DNA of 64,000 nucleotides from Diadema setosum (Eukaryota; Echinodermata; Echinoidea; Diadematoida; Diadematidae). The number at the start of each line of letters is the position of its first letter. Positions within the stretch are counted from its first letter, which is position 1. The stretch spans positions 9,486,371 through 9,550,370 of the forward strand of contig NC_092704.1 of the NCBI RefSeq assembly GCF_964275005.1, in the 5' to 3' direction. Shown in pieces: positions 10,691 to 21,410 of this stretch. The notes beneath the pieces were generated by a model that ran no database searches, was not told the origin of the DNA, and worked only from the letters and a program-made list of their open reading frames with translations. A program made the position numbers and the translations under genes.

Positions 10691-13600
10691 GTGAGTCACC
10701 CTGCATATAATATTTTTTTCCCTTCTGATACATGTAGTTATCAAAGGATTATTTCGGGTCGGATAAAGTTGTCTGAAAAGAAAGAGTTAAATGTTACAAT
10801 CACAACAATAAAAGTGTGGTTAATTTTTTTTTTTATCCGTGAATAACACATCAGTTCTACACTTTTGTAGCAAAGGAATTGAATTTCAATAAGTTGTTTT
10901 GAAAGCAGTCAAATTAAAATTGTGATGGAATGACATAATCAGCACACTCATTTGCATAAAATTAATTTGCAAGAATCTTTGTAATTTCTTAGCTGTCTTT
11001 TTTATGAAATTTTCTTTGCTGTGCTTGCAAAGAAAAACTATTTTAGGTGACAGTTTGATTTTTATGAAAACAAAAATGATACCAAGAGTATACACGGCAG
11101 GAGATTGATAATGTGTAGACTTACTTATAGATCCGGACTAACGAAGTCTCGAGATGCTGTGTTTGAATCCAAAATTCTTTAAATAAGACTGACGCGTTTT
11201 GTTCATGTTTGTTCACGTTTTTGTACCCAATGATTTTTAACTGAATGTGATATTTCATGAGGGTCTCAATTTGAAAAAAAAAAAAAACTCTTAAACCTTG
11301 CTTTGCTCATTTTCATTGACGAAAACAGCTCAAATGCTGTGATGGACTGGTGAATATTCCTTTTAGTCAACAGTTAACATGCAGTTTGTCAGTATCAGTG
11401 ACTTTAGTGATAGTTAAAGGGGATGGCTAGTAACTGATCAGTGGGAATGCTGATGGATGATTGTTCCAATCCTTGTGGGATTCATTTATGAGTACATTAT
11501 ATCTATGTTGTTGTGTGAACATTATTTGTTTCAGAATGGTCTCATATTCAAGTAATGTGCAATTTAATCGCCCCGTCACTGTACAGGCATGCTAACCTGG
11601 AAACATTAAACTGCACATTACTTGAATATGACACCATTCTGAAGCAAATAATTTTCACACAACACTAGATATGAATGTACTCTTAAATGAATCCCACAAG
11701 GATTGGAACAATCGGTTACAGCTCGTTATTCCGAAGGCTCTTCAGTCCGAAGATTCCTTATTCCGAAGATTCCTTATTCCGAAGATTCCTTATTCCGAAG
11801 ATTCCTTATTCCGAAGATTCCTTATTCCGAAGATTCCTTATTCCGAAGATTCCTTATTCCGAAGGTTCGTTTTTCCGAATTTCATTTTCGATGAACAAAT
11901 CTTCGGAATAACGTCACAAATGTTCGGATTAACGAACCCTTTTTCATTTTCGGATTATAACGAACCTCTGGGTATAGGGAATTTGCGTTTTTCGGATTAA
12001 CGGACCTTCGGAATAAGAACCTTCGGAATATCGAACCTTCGGAATAACGAACAGCACCCGGAACAATCATCCCCAGCATTCCCACTGATTCCCACTGATC
12101 AGTTACTAGCCATCCCCTTTAAAATTATCTTGCTTGGTTCCTCGATGTTCTCTCTTTGTCACCGTTTTTCATCCATCTTTTTTATTTTATAATGATTTCG
12201 AAAATTCATCAAGATTAATATTCTGTCTCTTTAAATATGCATTCCGATGACCGTTAGTATGATATATCTTTATATGGACCTTCTATGAGATATGGTGAAA
12301 ATGGAACTAACGTCAGTTCAAATATGGACTCAATCAAACATCAAATTTCTCTTAATATAGTATGTATTGTCGTTGTTTTTATGTTTGTTTAATTGGCTAT
12401 TCTGTCATGCACCTGCCCGATGTTAGATAACTAAATGATAAATATCATCTACAAGCGGAACCATCAAAGTTCTTAGGATCTTTTATCGGCCATCCGTCGA
12501 AATTGCTCTTCGATTATTTATGTACGTTACTTTCAAGAAATACTGGATATTTAAACAAACTCAAACACTTCTTTGCTAATTACATTTTAAAACGTTTGTG
12601 TTCCAGGCTCATTTTGCCGTATCTGAATTATGCTAAACTTGTATGGGGAAATTGTGCAAAATCACAAATAGAGAAAATTATCGAGGTACAAAGTCGGGCA
12701 ATTCGTACAATCAACCTATACTGGGTGTTTATTCTCATTATAATGATTAATGATTTTTTTTCTTTGAAAATAAATTCAAACAAAGTTGCTGATATGTTTT
12801 CAAATAACTAGAGCAAGTTATTGTATCAAGTACCCGCAAATGATTTGCTTGATATCATTCACGCATATTGAGTTGGTCATTAAAAGAAAATGGTCATCAA
12901 TATTTTTTATAGGTAGTATAGCTCGTAAAATGAGGTATCACACTTTTCTGTAAATATGCAAGTATAATAGTAATAGTAAATGATAATGCAACTTAGGTTC
13001 AAGTTCAAGTTCAACTTTATATCATTTGCATCTCCCACCTAATCAATAACACAACCATAGCAAGATTGCAACAATTTCCACCTCAGTTTAACAATGACTT
13101 GGGCCTAATGTCATCACCAAGACATTATGTCAACAGGTTTCCTGAAATCGTGTATGTATCAAATAAATACAGGTGGACCTATACAGGCTTTCTTGTGGAT
13201 CTCCATCGAGTATGTTCCTTACCACAGAGGCATGGCCATTCAAGAAGGCATTATTGCTTTCGAGTGGAAGCGTATGAATGATAAATCATTACACTTGTCA
13301 CATTTCAAGGAGCAGATTCTGTGTGTGTTGCCGAGTGGCAAAAGTGGATTTCATCTGAACATTTCGTTTTCGTCCTTGTTTAATTTGTTTGTTTGTGGTT
13401 TTGTTTTTGTTTTGCTTTTGTATTGTTTTTTTTTTTTTTTTGGTTTTTTGTTTTTTGTTTTTAGTATGAACGAGTTGTCTTCTACCTATAACATTGATCA
13501 CATGTGACGTTGGTTTAGAGACGTTTCAACAGTGTATTGAATGATGGATAAAGACACCCGACATTGACTTTTAACGGTTTTACTCTGCTGTAAGTCAAGA

Positions 13601-14554
13601 GCTTAAAAAAAGATACAGTAAAACATGCATGGGACAACACGTCTGCTTCGACTTTCAATTACCAAACAGTGATTTGAATCAAGGAGGTGACCTCCCTGAT
13701 AGAATTGATCTGACAACGTTAATTATGACTTCGAAAGATACCGATGCTGATGATAATGTCTCTCTGTCTTTCAGACACCTTACTTGACAAGGGTGCTCGG
13801 AGCTGCTATGATGACAGGGATCCTCAGCACACTCACCGTGGCCATTCATCGACTGATCATTATCCGCATCGACCCATTTAACAGCCGAAAACTGGTCACG
13901 GCGCCTCGTTGCGTGGTCGTATGCGTGGTCATCTGGTTCACCGTTTCATCCATGTTCATGGGAACATACTATCTTCACGCCAGCCTTTTCTTCAACTTCA
14001 TCTCTCCCATAATGCTATTGACGGCGATTGGAATCAGTGCACTCGTCTACGGAATCGTTTACGTCACAATAGCGGCGTCTACGCGCGATGTCAAACTCAA
14101 CAAAGGCGCCTACGCTCATCGCGTCAGGCAGAACAAGCAGATACTGTGCACTTTCGCGCTCATCGTCTGCTCAAACTTTGCCTGCTGGGTCATTATGTGT
14201 TTCTGCATGTTGTGTCTCTGGATAAAGCCCGCCTTCAACAGCACGTATGACACACATTATGGCATCTATCGTACCGTCCCATGGTTCTACAACCTCTACC
14301 TCGTCGGATGGTGGCTAGTTAACGTCAACGCCATCGTCAACCCCATCATCTACTGGACAAGACTCTCTGACTTTCGGAAGGTCCTGCTCAGTACTTACCT
14401 CCGTGTTCGCCGACATGGGAACAGGGAATATCCCGCGGTGTCAATGATCACGCAAGACAGCAAGTGCGACGGGGAGATTGAGGACTTAGCGAAGCAGACA
14501 CCGGGAGGAGAGAAAGCTTATAGTCCGGGAGCCAGCGGGGGTCAGCCTAGCTGA
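10472..14554 (+). CDS. Rhodopsin-like (class A) G-protein-coupled receptor, two exons, orphan
   Basis: Exons 10472-10690 and 13775-14554 join phase 0 (TAT/GTGAGT donor; TCTTTCAG/ACA acceptor) into 332 residues with seven hydrophobic segments. TM1 carries LNGV (Asn25); TM2 carries NIALAD (Asp53); TM3 ends VAIHR, so Arg99 is kept but the usual D/E of DRY is His98; TM4 has Trp127; TM6 has CWVI in place of CWxP; TM7 has NPIIY (262-266). The usual TM3 Cys is missing, and no Cys is seen in the short second extracellular loop, so the standard disulfide is absent. That loss recalls lipid, melanocortin and cannabinoid-type receptors, but I cannot place the ligand family. The start ATG at 10472 was chosen because it gives a short N-terminus just before TM1. 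The last ten codons lie in an inverted repeat (see 14520). Confidence 0.85.
11418..12118. mobile_element. TTAA-flanked foldback element with a nested insertion
   Basis: TTAA at 11414-11417 and 12119-12122 bracket inverted ends: AGGGGATGGCTAGTAACTGA on the left and its complement on the right. The complementarity runs far inward: ATTCAAGTAATGTGCA (from 11549) against TGCACATTACTTGAAT (from 11612), with a loop of about 50 bp at 11565-11611. The whole was therefore close to one long hairpin before a second element inserted in its right arm at 11713. TTAA targets are used by piggyBac and Kolobok transposases; which one moved this element is unknown. Confidence 0.82.
11713..12059. mobile_element. 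Nested hAT-like MITE made of TTATTCCGAAG words
   Basis: GGAACAAT flanks it on both sides (11705-11712 and 12060-12067), an 8 bp target duplication as made by hAT transposases. The ends share TTCGTTATTCCGAAGG in inverted orientation. The left half is a 16 bp tandem array (CCGAAGATTCCTTATT, about eight copies); the right half carries the same word inverted (CTTCGGAATAACGAAC). Three frames stay open through the array only because the repeat has no stops. Confidence 0.78.
12455..12720 (+). mobile_element. LINE ORF2 fragment (post-RT region)
   Basis: Reads, in one frame with few breaks, RNTGYLNKLKHFF, LKRLCSRLILPYLNYAKLVW, GNCAKSQIEKIIEVQSRAIR and TIN. This is the conserved LYxxLxxPHLxYxxxVWG(N) ... 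LQKRAIRxI segment of non-LTR retrotransposons. It is on the forward strand inside the GPCR intron and is only about 90 codons long, so it is a truncated relic. Confidence 0.82.
13003..13060. repeat. Short retroposon-tail-like tract
   Basis: GGTTCAAGTTCAAGTTCAAC followed by TTTATATCATTTGCATCTCC looks like the reverse complement of a microsatellite-tailed LINE or SINE 3' end. Weak call. Confidence 0.3.
13775..14554 (+). CDS. GPCR exon 2 (residues 74-332; TM3 to C-terminus)
   Basis: Starts TPYLTRVLG after the acceptor CTGTCTTTCAG. It encodes TM3-TM7, a short helix-8-like stretch (WTRLSDFRKVLL) and a Ser/Gly-rich tail ending SPGASGGQPS and TGA. The frame is open throughout with no damage seen. 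Confidence 0.88.
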   Translation, partial: TPYLTRVLGAAMMTGILSTLTVAIHRLIIIRIDPFNSRKLVTAPRCVVVCVVIWFTVSSMFMGTYYLHASLFFNFISPIMLLTAIGISALVYGIVYVTIAASTRDVKLNKGAYAHRVRQNKQILCTFALIVCSNFACWVIMCFCMLCLWIKPAFNSTYDTHYGIYRTVPWFYNLYLVGWWLVNVNAIVNPIIYWTRLSDFRKVLLSTYLRVRRHGNREYPAVSMITQDSKCDGEIEDLAKQTPGGEKAYSPGASGGQPS

Positions 14555-16009
14555 AAAGGTTACCAATTTTTATGTGTATAGCAATTTAGTACATATGCCC
14601 CTGAGTATGGAAATGCACGTCTGGCTGGTCATAGGTGGTGGGTGTGGCCAAGAGGGCCACAAAAAGGACCCCCCAAAATTAGGCTAGCCTAGCTGGAAAA
14701 GTAACCCCATGAAAACAACTGGAACGTGTTCGTTACACTTACAGGATAAATGAATGACCATTGCCAGACGTTTTAAGTGGTGGGGGGTAGCCGCCAGACG
14801 CTCTTAAAGGCCCAACTCCAGCTAGGCTAGCCTAGCTGGAAAAGTAACCTCATGAAACCCACTGGAACTTGTTCGTTACACTTACAGGATAAATGAATGA
14901 CCATTGCCAGACGTTTTAAGTGGTGGGGGGTAGCCGCCAGACGCCCTTAAAGACCCAATTTTTTCCAGCTAGGCTAGCCTAGCTGAAAAAGTAACCTCAT
15001 GAAACCCACTGGAACTTGTTCGTTACACTTACAGGATAAATGAATGACCATTGCCAGACGTTTTAAGTGGTGGGGGGTAGCCGCCAGACGCCCTTAAAGA
15101 CCCAAATTTTTCCAGCTAGGCTAGCCTAGCTGAAAAAGTAACCTCATGAAACCCACTGGAACTTGTTCGTTACACTTACAGGATAAATGAATGACCATTG
15201 CCAGACGTTTTAAGTGGTGGGGGTAGCCGCCAGACGCCCTTAAAGACCCAATTTTTTTCCAGCTAGGATAGCCTAGCTGAAAAAGTAACCTAATGTAACC
15301 CACTGGAACTTGTTCGTTACACTTACAGGATAAATGAATGACCATTGCCATATGTTTTAAGTGGTCGGGGTAGCCGCCAGACGCCCTTAAAGACCCAAAT
15401 GTTTCCAGCTAGGCTAGCCTAGCTGAAAAAGTAACCTTGTGAAACCCACTGGAACTTGTTCGTTACACTTACAGGATAAATGAATGACCATTGCCATACG
15501 TTTTAAGTGGTGGGGGTAGCCGCCAGACGCCCTTAAAGACCCAACTTTTTCCAGCTAGGCTTGCCTAGCTGAACAAGTAACCTTGTGAAACCCACTGGAA
15601 CTTGTTCTTTACACTTACAGGATATATGCATGACCGTTGCCAGACGTTTTAAATGGTGGTGGTGGGGGGGGGGGGGGTAGCCGCCAGACGCCCTCAAAGA
15701 CCCAATTTTACCAGCTAGACTAACCTATATATAGCTGGAAAAATAACCTCCTGAAACCCACTGGAACTTGTTCTTGTGATACACTCAAAGGATAATTGAA
15801 TGATTGTTGCCAGACAATAGCCGCCAGACGCCCCAAAGACCAAACTCTTACCAGCTAGGCTAGCCTAGCTGAAAATTAGGAAAGTAACCCCATGAAACCC
15901 ACTGGAACTTGTTCTTACACTTACAGAATAAATGCATGACCGTTGCCAGACGCTTTCAGTGGTGGGGCGTAGCCCCCAGACGCTCTCAAAGACCCAATTT
16001 TACCAGCTA
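14520..16009 (+). repeat. Left arm of a large inverted repeat, with nine about 147 bp satellite units
   Basis: The arm begins inside the final GPCR codons at about 14520 and continues through the 3' UTR (14555-14680). It then becomes a tandem array with unit centres (GCTAGC or variant) at 14683, 14826, 14973, 15120, 15267, 15413, 15559, about 15718 and 15859, mostly 146-147 bp apart. Units share GTAACC(C/T), CCCACTGGAACTTGTTCG, TTACACTTACAGGATAAATG, TTGCCAGACGTTTTAAGTGG, GGGGTAGCCGCCAGACGC and AAAGACCCAA. Units boundaries carry AGCTAGGCTAGCCTAGCT, a perfect 18 bp palindrome in the best copies. Units decay toward the right end. The same array lies inverted at 21411-22039. Confidence 0.92.
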
Positions 16010-16302
16010 TAAGGTTCACATATTTCAGAAATAATAGCAGTGTAATTCCATAACTATACCGCTTGCTTGCGAGTTCACCTGTCTATGCATACCTTATTCT
16101 TTTGTTCTGCTTCCTTGAGCCCCAACTCATGCATTCTTATGGTGACTCTCCCATGTCATCATCCTTGTTCATTGCAGTTTGTTCTATTTTTTGAAAATAT
16201 TCTTATTCTTCATCCCAATTATCACAAATTCTGAAACTCTGTCCTCAGTATAACTATTATGTAAAAATCTGAGAATCACCCGGAGGTCTCCTTTAATGGG
16301 GG
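16010..16302 (+). mobile_element. TTAA-type MITE, truncated copy (partner 61741-62200)
   Basis: From CAGAAATAATAGCAGTGTAA to GGAGGTCTCCTTTAA it follows the element at 61741-62200 (GCAGT(G/A)TAATTCCAT, TTTTGTTCTGCTTCCTTGAG, CATTCTTATGGTGA, TTGTTCATTGCA, AATTCTGAAACTCTGT, CCGGAGGT). The left end is lost at the satellite junction; the right TTAA is kept at about 16292. Confidence 0.72.
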
Positions 16303-16949
16303 AGTTTCTTGAGCGCACAGGGAAACATGCTTTGAAATATCAATAGGGCAAGTGTTGAGACGAAATACTGTAGAAATATGAGAATATACAGTGCTGTGGT
16401 TTTGGTAGAAGAAATAGGGTATCTGTATTTGTCCTCAGTGATAACCAAAAAACTTATTTGGAAAGAATGATAGACATCAAAAAAGAATTGCCCAATCAAA
16501 CATGTCGGGATTTTTCTCAAACATCAGTGGTCTCATTTTCTTTGCAGTGTAAAACAAAAATAAAAAACAAAAAAGCAGGGCCGGATACAGTATCCGGATG
16601 GAAATTGGTGGGATGGGCGTAAACCCGCGGGTATTATAACATACTGACGTGAAAAAAAAAAACAAAAAACCAAGACCAAGAACTACTTTCTTTCTGTGCC
16701 CTGGGGAGAAATATTCATCAATTGCATTTTGGAAATGTTGGAAATCACAACTTTTGATGAAATTGTCTCCTACAGTATCTCTTCTTATATCATGAAGGCT
16801 TTTTTTTATAATTAAGTTTCTTTCCTCTATGACCATGATAAAACAAACCCCTGATGATTAAAACAAAAGACAATCAAAACTTGGCAAATGAACTCTTTGG
16901 ACATGAGCAAAAGGGAATACATTAACAGTTTTTGCAAACACTTTATACA

Positions 16950-18440
16950 ATTGTCTAATACTCCATCAAGCTCATAGAAAATACAATTCTACTGCAACAA
17001 GAAATCCATTCAGTAAGACTCGTCCTCGGTGTACATCGCTTAAAATGCCAACTTTTTAAAAATAATGCCCCAGCTCTTAAATTTACTTTAAGAAGGGGAA
17101 TTAAAGCTCAACACCTTTGGCCTATGACTTATTTAGGTACCGTATCACCTTACGGTTGAGGAGATGGGTAAAGAAAAATTATTAACGGAGATGGGTAAAG
17201 AAAAATTATTAACGGAGATGGGTAAAGAAAAATTATTAACGAAATAAAACTTATAGGAACATGCTTCACATGACCTCACCGTTTTCTTCTCTTAAGAAAG
17301 AAACGAAATCTGAAAATTGTTCAAGAGTGTTTTTGAACATAGTACATTGCAAAAGCAGAAAAAAATCAGTGTTTTTAAGAAACATAACTCACAACAACAA
17401 GGAATTCCTGTCGTGTCTAGTATTGCACGTATTTTGGTTTGGAGGGTTTAGGATGCTAATATTTCAAGACAAGTTTATGCTCCGGCACTTCAATGAACTT
17501 AACTGTAAAGTAATGATCAACCTCTCTTGGCAACAAACTCAACATTTGCTGTTCTTCAGTAAAGCATATGACAGAAACATATGAGAAACATGTCTAAAAT
17601 TCATATGAATAAGCTCACAGCAACAACAAAAATACTATGTTATCTATAAACTAATACTGCATGTACTTAGTTTCGAGGGATTTAGATGCAAAATGTTATG
17701 ACAAAAGCCCCTACGTGGCTACCAGCAATTAAACATCCTTCAACTTCTTTAGCAAATGAGCTCATGTGTATCATCTTCTTGTTGAGAAGACGAAGATGAG
17801 TAATGATAAAATAACCAAACTATCAACTTTCCTTAACATGTTTTACATGAAATCATTATTGCCTTCTCGTAACGAAATAGAAAAAAACCAGAACATCTGA
17901 AATTGTTCAAAATCGCTTCTTGATAACGATGAAAGCAAAGGAAACTTAGTGTTTGTAACCACTATGACACGTGTCTACAGATCTGTCATGCTCATAAGAA
18001 ACGTAACTCACAGGAATATAATTTTATACAGTGTAAAAAGTACTTGGTTTGGAGGACATTTAGATGCCAACTTTTCAAAAATAATACACCAGCACTGACA
18101 TTAACTGATGAAAAAAAGTAATGCTTAGCTTCTTTATCCAATTAGCCCATAGGTAATTCCTTGTAGTTGAAAAAAAAAAAAAAAACCCGAGTACACATAA
18201 AAATATAGACTTTCCGTAACATGTATCACAGGTCATGATCTCCACATTTTTGCTCCTCTTAACTTAAAAGAAATAAATATATATTTAAATTTGTTTTAAA
18301 TGACCTTTAAACAATATGAAGAAAAAAAATTCTGTGTCTGCAAAGGCTTGACACGTGTCTAATACTGGGTCACGCTCATATTAAACGTAGCTCACAGGAA
18401 CAAGGAATTCACGTGTGTATAAAATAATACTGCAGAGAGG
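16950..18440 (+). repeat. Diverged long tandem repeat, about 390 bp period
   Basis: The word AACTCACA(G)(G/C)AA recurs near 17387, 17613, 18007 and 18391. Companion blocks TTTGGAGG(G/A)(T/C)(A/T)TTTAG, ATGC(C/T)AACTTTTCAA and CAGC(A/T)(C/T)T(G/T)A recur in similar order. The last spacings are 394 and 384 bp. The family is old, and open readings such as 17261-17584 lie within it. Confidence 0.5.
17160..17242 (+). repeat. 27 bp tandem repeat, three near-identical copies
   Basis: GGAGATGGGTAAAGAAAAAT plus TATTAAC occurs three times in a row with no visible change, so the expansion is recent. Confidence 0.92.
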
Positions 18441-19085
18441 GTGCAAAGTTGAACCCTTTATTGAGGGTGCGAAAATGTTCCCTTGGATACATCTTTCCAC
18501 CCACACTAAGTGGTGCTAGGTTGCACCTCTTCTTGAGGGTGCATCTTTCAACTCACACTAAGGGGTGCTAAGTTGCACCTTTCTTGAGGGTGCGATCTTG
18601 CACCCTTTACCTTTCGGCGCACCTTTGCACCCCGTGTAGCCTTTACATCTTGGTGCAACTTTACATCCTTTCGTGAGGGTGCAAAGAAACACCCAAAGTT
18701 CCAAGATTGTGCCTTGTTTTGAGGGTGCAATCTTGGAACTTTGCTACTTTGTACCCTCAAGAAAGGGTGAAAGTTACACCCTCGGGAGCAACTTTGCCCC
18801 CTTGAAAAAGGCGCAACCTCTTTCCTTTAGGTGCAACTTTATGCCCGAAGGATGCAAGAATGTACCCTCTCTTGAGGGTGCAATCTTGTGCCTTATTGGT
18901 ATGATGTTGCACCTATGTGGTGTTTATTTGCTCCATGACTGCTGCAAAATTGCTCCTTTAAAGGAGCAAGTCAGTGTCACCGCCTGCTCCTTTATAGGGG
19001 CAATATTGCCCATCATCTCAAGGTGCAACTTAGCATCACATAATCGGGTACGATTTAGTTCCTTAACTACTCTAAACCTTGAATA
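18430..19085. repeat. Word-repeat tract of GGGTGCAA / TTGCACCC in both orientations
   Basis: About 650 bp in which GAGGGTGCAA, GTTGCACC, TCTTGAGGGTGC, GGTGCAACTTT and their complements recur every 20-40 bases, in both orientations and with irregular spacing. Facing copies could pair as many small hairpins. The open readings on both strands (18548-18760, 18673-19086) arise from the repeated word. It ends in a run of related GCTCCTTTA/TAAAGGAGCA words at 18945-19000. Confidence 0.75.
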
Positions 19086-21410
19086 GTGCGAACTGATGTA
19101 AGCCTATTTGCTCAGAATATAACTTAATATGTTGTTGCACTCTGCAAAGTAAATAGGATTAGTGTAACTTGGATCTTGTGAATCATGAAATGTGTGTGCG
19201 TGTGGAATTTGTGAGTTGTGAAAATGTTAATGTAAAAGTTAACTTAGTTGTGTTTGAATAATATACTGAAACCAAAAATTTACCCAATTACCTTTTCAAT
19301 ATTAAAAAAAGGTGAGCACTATATCTATCAAACAGTTAACCTTCTCGGCAAGAGTATACATCTGCATGACGGAAGAGGTGAAAATATGATATGCAGTTGT
19401 CTGGATACGTTTTATTCAAAACGTTTGAATGCGTACTTATTCACATAATCTATAAGAATAACATATTATACTTCTTACCAGTACTCAAAGCCTCTAAAAC
19501 AAGAGCATGCTTCTTACACTTCTAAAGTATACACCATATCTTAAAAACAAAATGTAAGAGGATTTAAGAAGCTGTTTGTATGCATTCAAACGAATCCATA
19601 TTTCTATCTAAAATCTAAAACGTGTCTTGTAAAAGGGGAATTCGTTTTATAATGACGATGCCAATTGTCTGAAAGTCCTTATCACGACATGTCTTGGAGT
19701 TCACGCTTATTGAAAACATGAGATTCTTGGCACGTAGATTACAACTATGGTTTAAAGAGTTAACTGAGATACGCATACCGTATTAGGGCATTTCGATGAA
19801 AACATTTAAATACAAGGCACTGTAAATAATATGAAAATCAAACTTGATACCAGCCCTTATCGGCAACCAATAGAGACTATGGAGGACTGCAGTTATAATT
19901 GTGTTCAGATATTGTTTTGGGTGATACACGCATGCCGACTGATTTGGGATCAATTCGAGTCCCTCGAGCTGAGATTCCGGAACTGCAATGAGCAAACCAT
20001 CATTATGCATAACAAAGTGATTGAGAATAATGCATGCACCAGTTTCTGTTTCGTTGTTCTATACACAGAAAGTTGTTTCGTTTTCCAATCCTGTGCAGGC
20101 ACACAGATTTTACAGAATTCAATCATCTTTGGCTATAACGCCATGGTCGCGTGCAAAATGAATGCAGCTTATCTAACTTAACCTGTAGTTACTGAATAGG
20201 GGACTACTGTATATTCAATTTATACATTATTAATCGGATGATAGAACCTGTCAAAGAGTAAATTGCGGATATCATATACCATTGTCAAATTCACTTTAAT
20301 TCTATAAATAGTATCAATGGAATGTTATGAACCACTTCAGCATTAACAATCATTATCATAATTATTTCCCTGAAACGGCTGCATTTGTATGAGAGGGAAG
20401 AGTTTGGCATCATACATAGCAAGAGTCGTGACTACAAAACTAAATACATGTATTATACAAGGTTTTAGGACACTTTGAATCATGCCCCCCCCCCCAAAAA
20501 AAAAAACAACAACAACAACAACAAACAAACAAAAAACAAACCAACAACTTAGTGAAATGTTGTACAATGTACGCCCTACTTCCATTAACCTATGATCTTT
20601 GACCTTTGAATACATGGCCCGCATTTTTTCAACGAATAGGCATTTGGATGCAACGTAGGTAATATATAAAAGAAAAAATGTTTTAGGAAAATACATTCAC
20701 TTCAGAAATAATTATGGAACAAATAGCAAAATATTGACACGTTCACTTCTTCCGTAATGACATGACAGAAAACTTTCCTCACCGAATCGTTCTGCCGTAA
20801 TTCATGAGCAAGTCATGGATATATACTTAGTTCGATTAAAAGTATACATTGAGTCATTGCAAAAGCATCTAATGAAAAGTATGCTTCAGAACTACATCAT
20901 TGTCATTTATTCTATAACACTAATAATATAGAGCTATTGGTCCGCCATATTGCCTAACAGGTCGTTGTCCTCCTGTCACTATACCACGTTTGTTTAGCAA
21001 ATAAGGCACAGAATTTAATTTTGCACTTGTTGCCAAAGACTCTAATCTTCTTTACCGCTATTCCCAGACATGTATGTTGGTGCTGTATGAATTAGAAACG
21101 GAAGCTTACAAATATTCACCATCTAACAAGGCAAAAGCGAAGTGATGTCTCGTCCACGTATCGACTTTGTGATTACAGAGATTTTCAAATGGCATAGGCC
21201 TAGTTCATTGACTTTTTGACTGTTGACGTAGTCGGACTTCACCAATATTAACACTTGACAGCAATCATTAGATGATCTGAGGAGTGAATTTGGTGGTCAT
21301 ATAGCTCAAAAGTGTGGAAAGTTATTGAAAGAACACCAGAATACTATGTCGACAGTGTTTATCAGGTGAGATACAAACATAGAACAAGCAGTGGGTTTCA
21401 GGAGGTTACT
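19086..21410. other. No gene recognised (spacer of the inverted repeat)
   Basis: AT-rich. A C8-A10 tract followed by CAA repeats is at 20486-20530. Open readings at 19783-20181 and 20343-20696 show no family motif, no splice context and low complexity in part. Confidence 0.4.

Larger units (their letters stand above)
10691..13774 (+). other. GPCR intron (3.1 kb), repeat-filled
   Basis: Intron with GT-AG ends. It holds a foldback element at 11418-12118 with a nested insertion, a LINE fragment near 12460-12720, a (TTCAAG)n-type retroposon tail near 13003-13020, a T-rich tract at 13427-13460 and a GGAGGTGACCTCC palindrome at 13682. Open readings at 13066-13507 show no family signal. Confidence 0.75.

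Noticed and set aside
11671-12000. Proteins with IPYSEDSLFRRFL repeats in three frames
   Set aside because: Direct translation of the 16 bp array in the nested element; no stop in any frame by chance of the repeat.
13784-13786. TTG as start of the second GPCR exon reading
   Set aside because: The codon is internal; the frame continues back to the acceptor at 13774 and joins exon 1 in phase.
14683-16009. CRISPR-like regularly spaced repeats
   Set aside because: Whole 147 bp units repeat with no unique spacers, in an animal genome; a satellite explains it.
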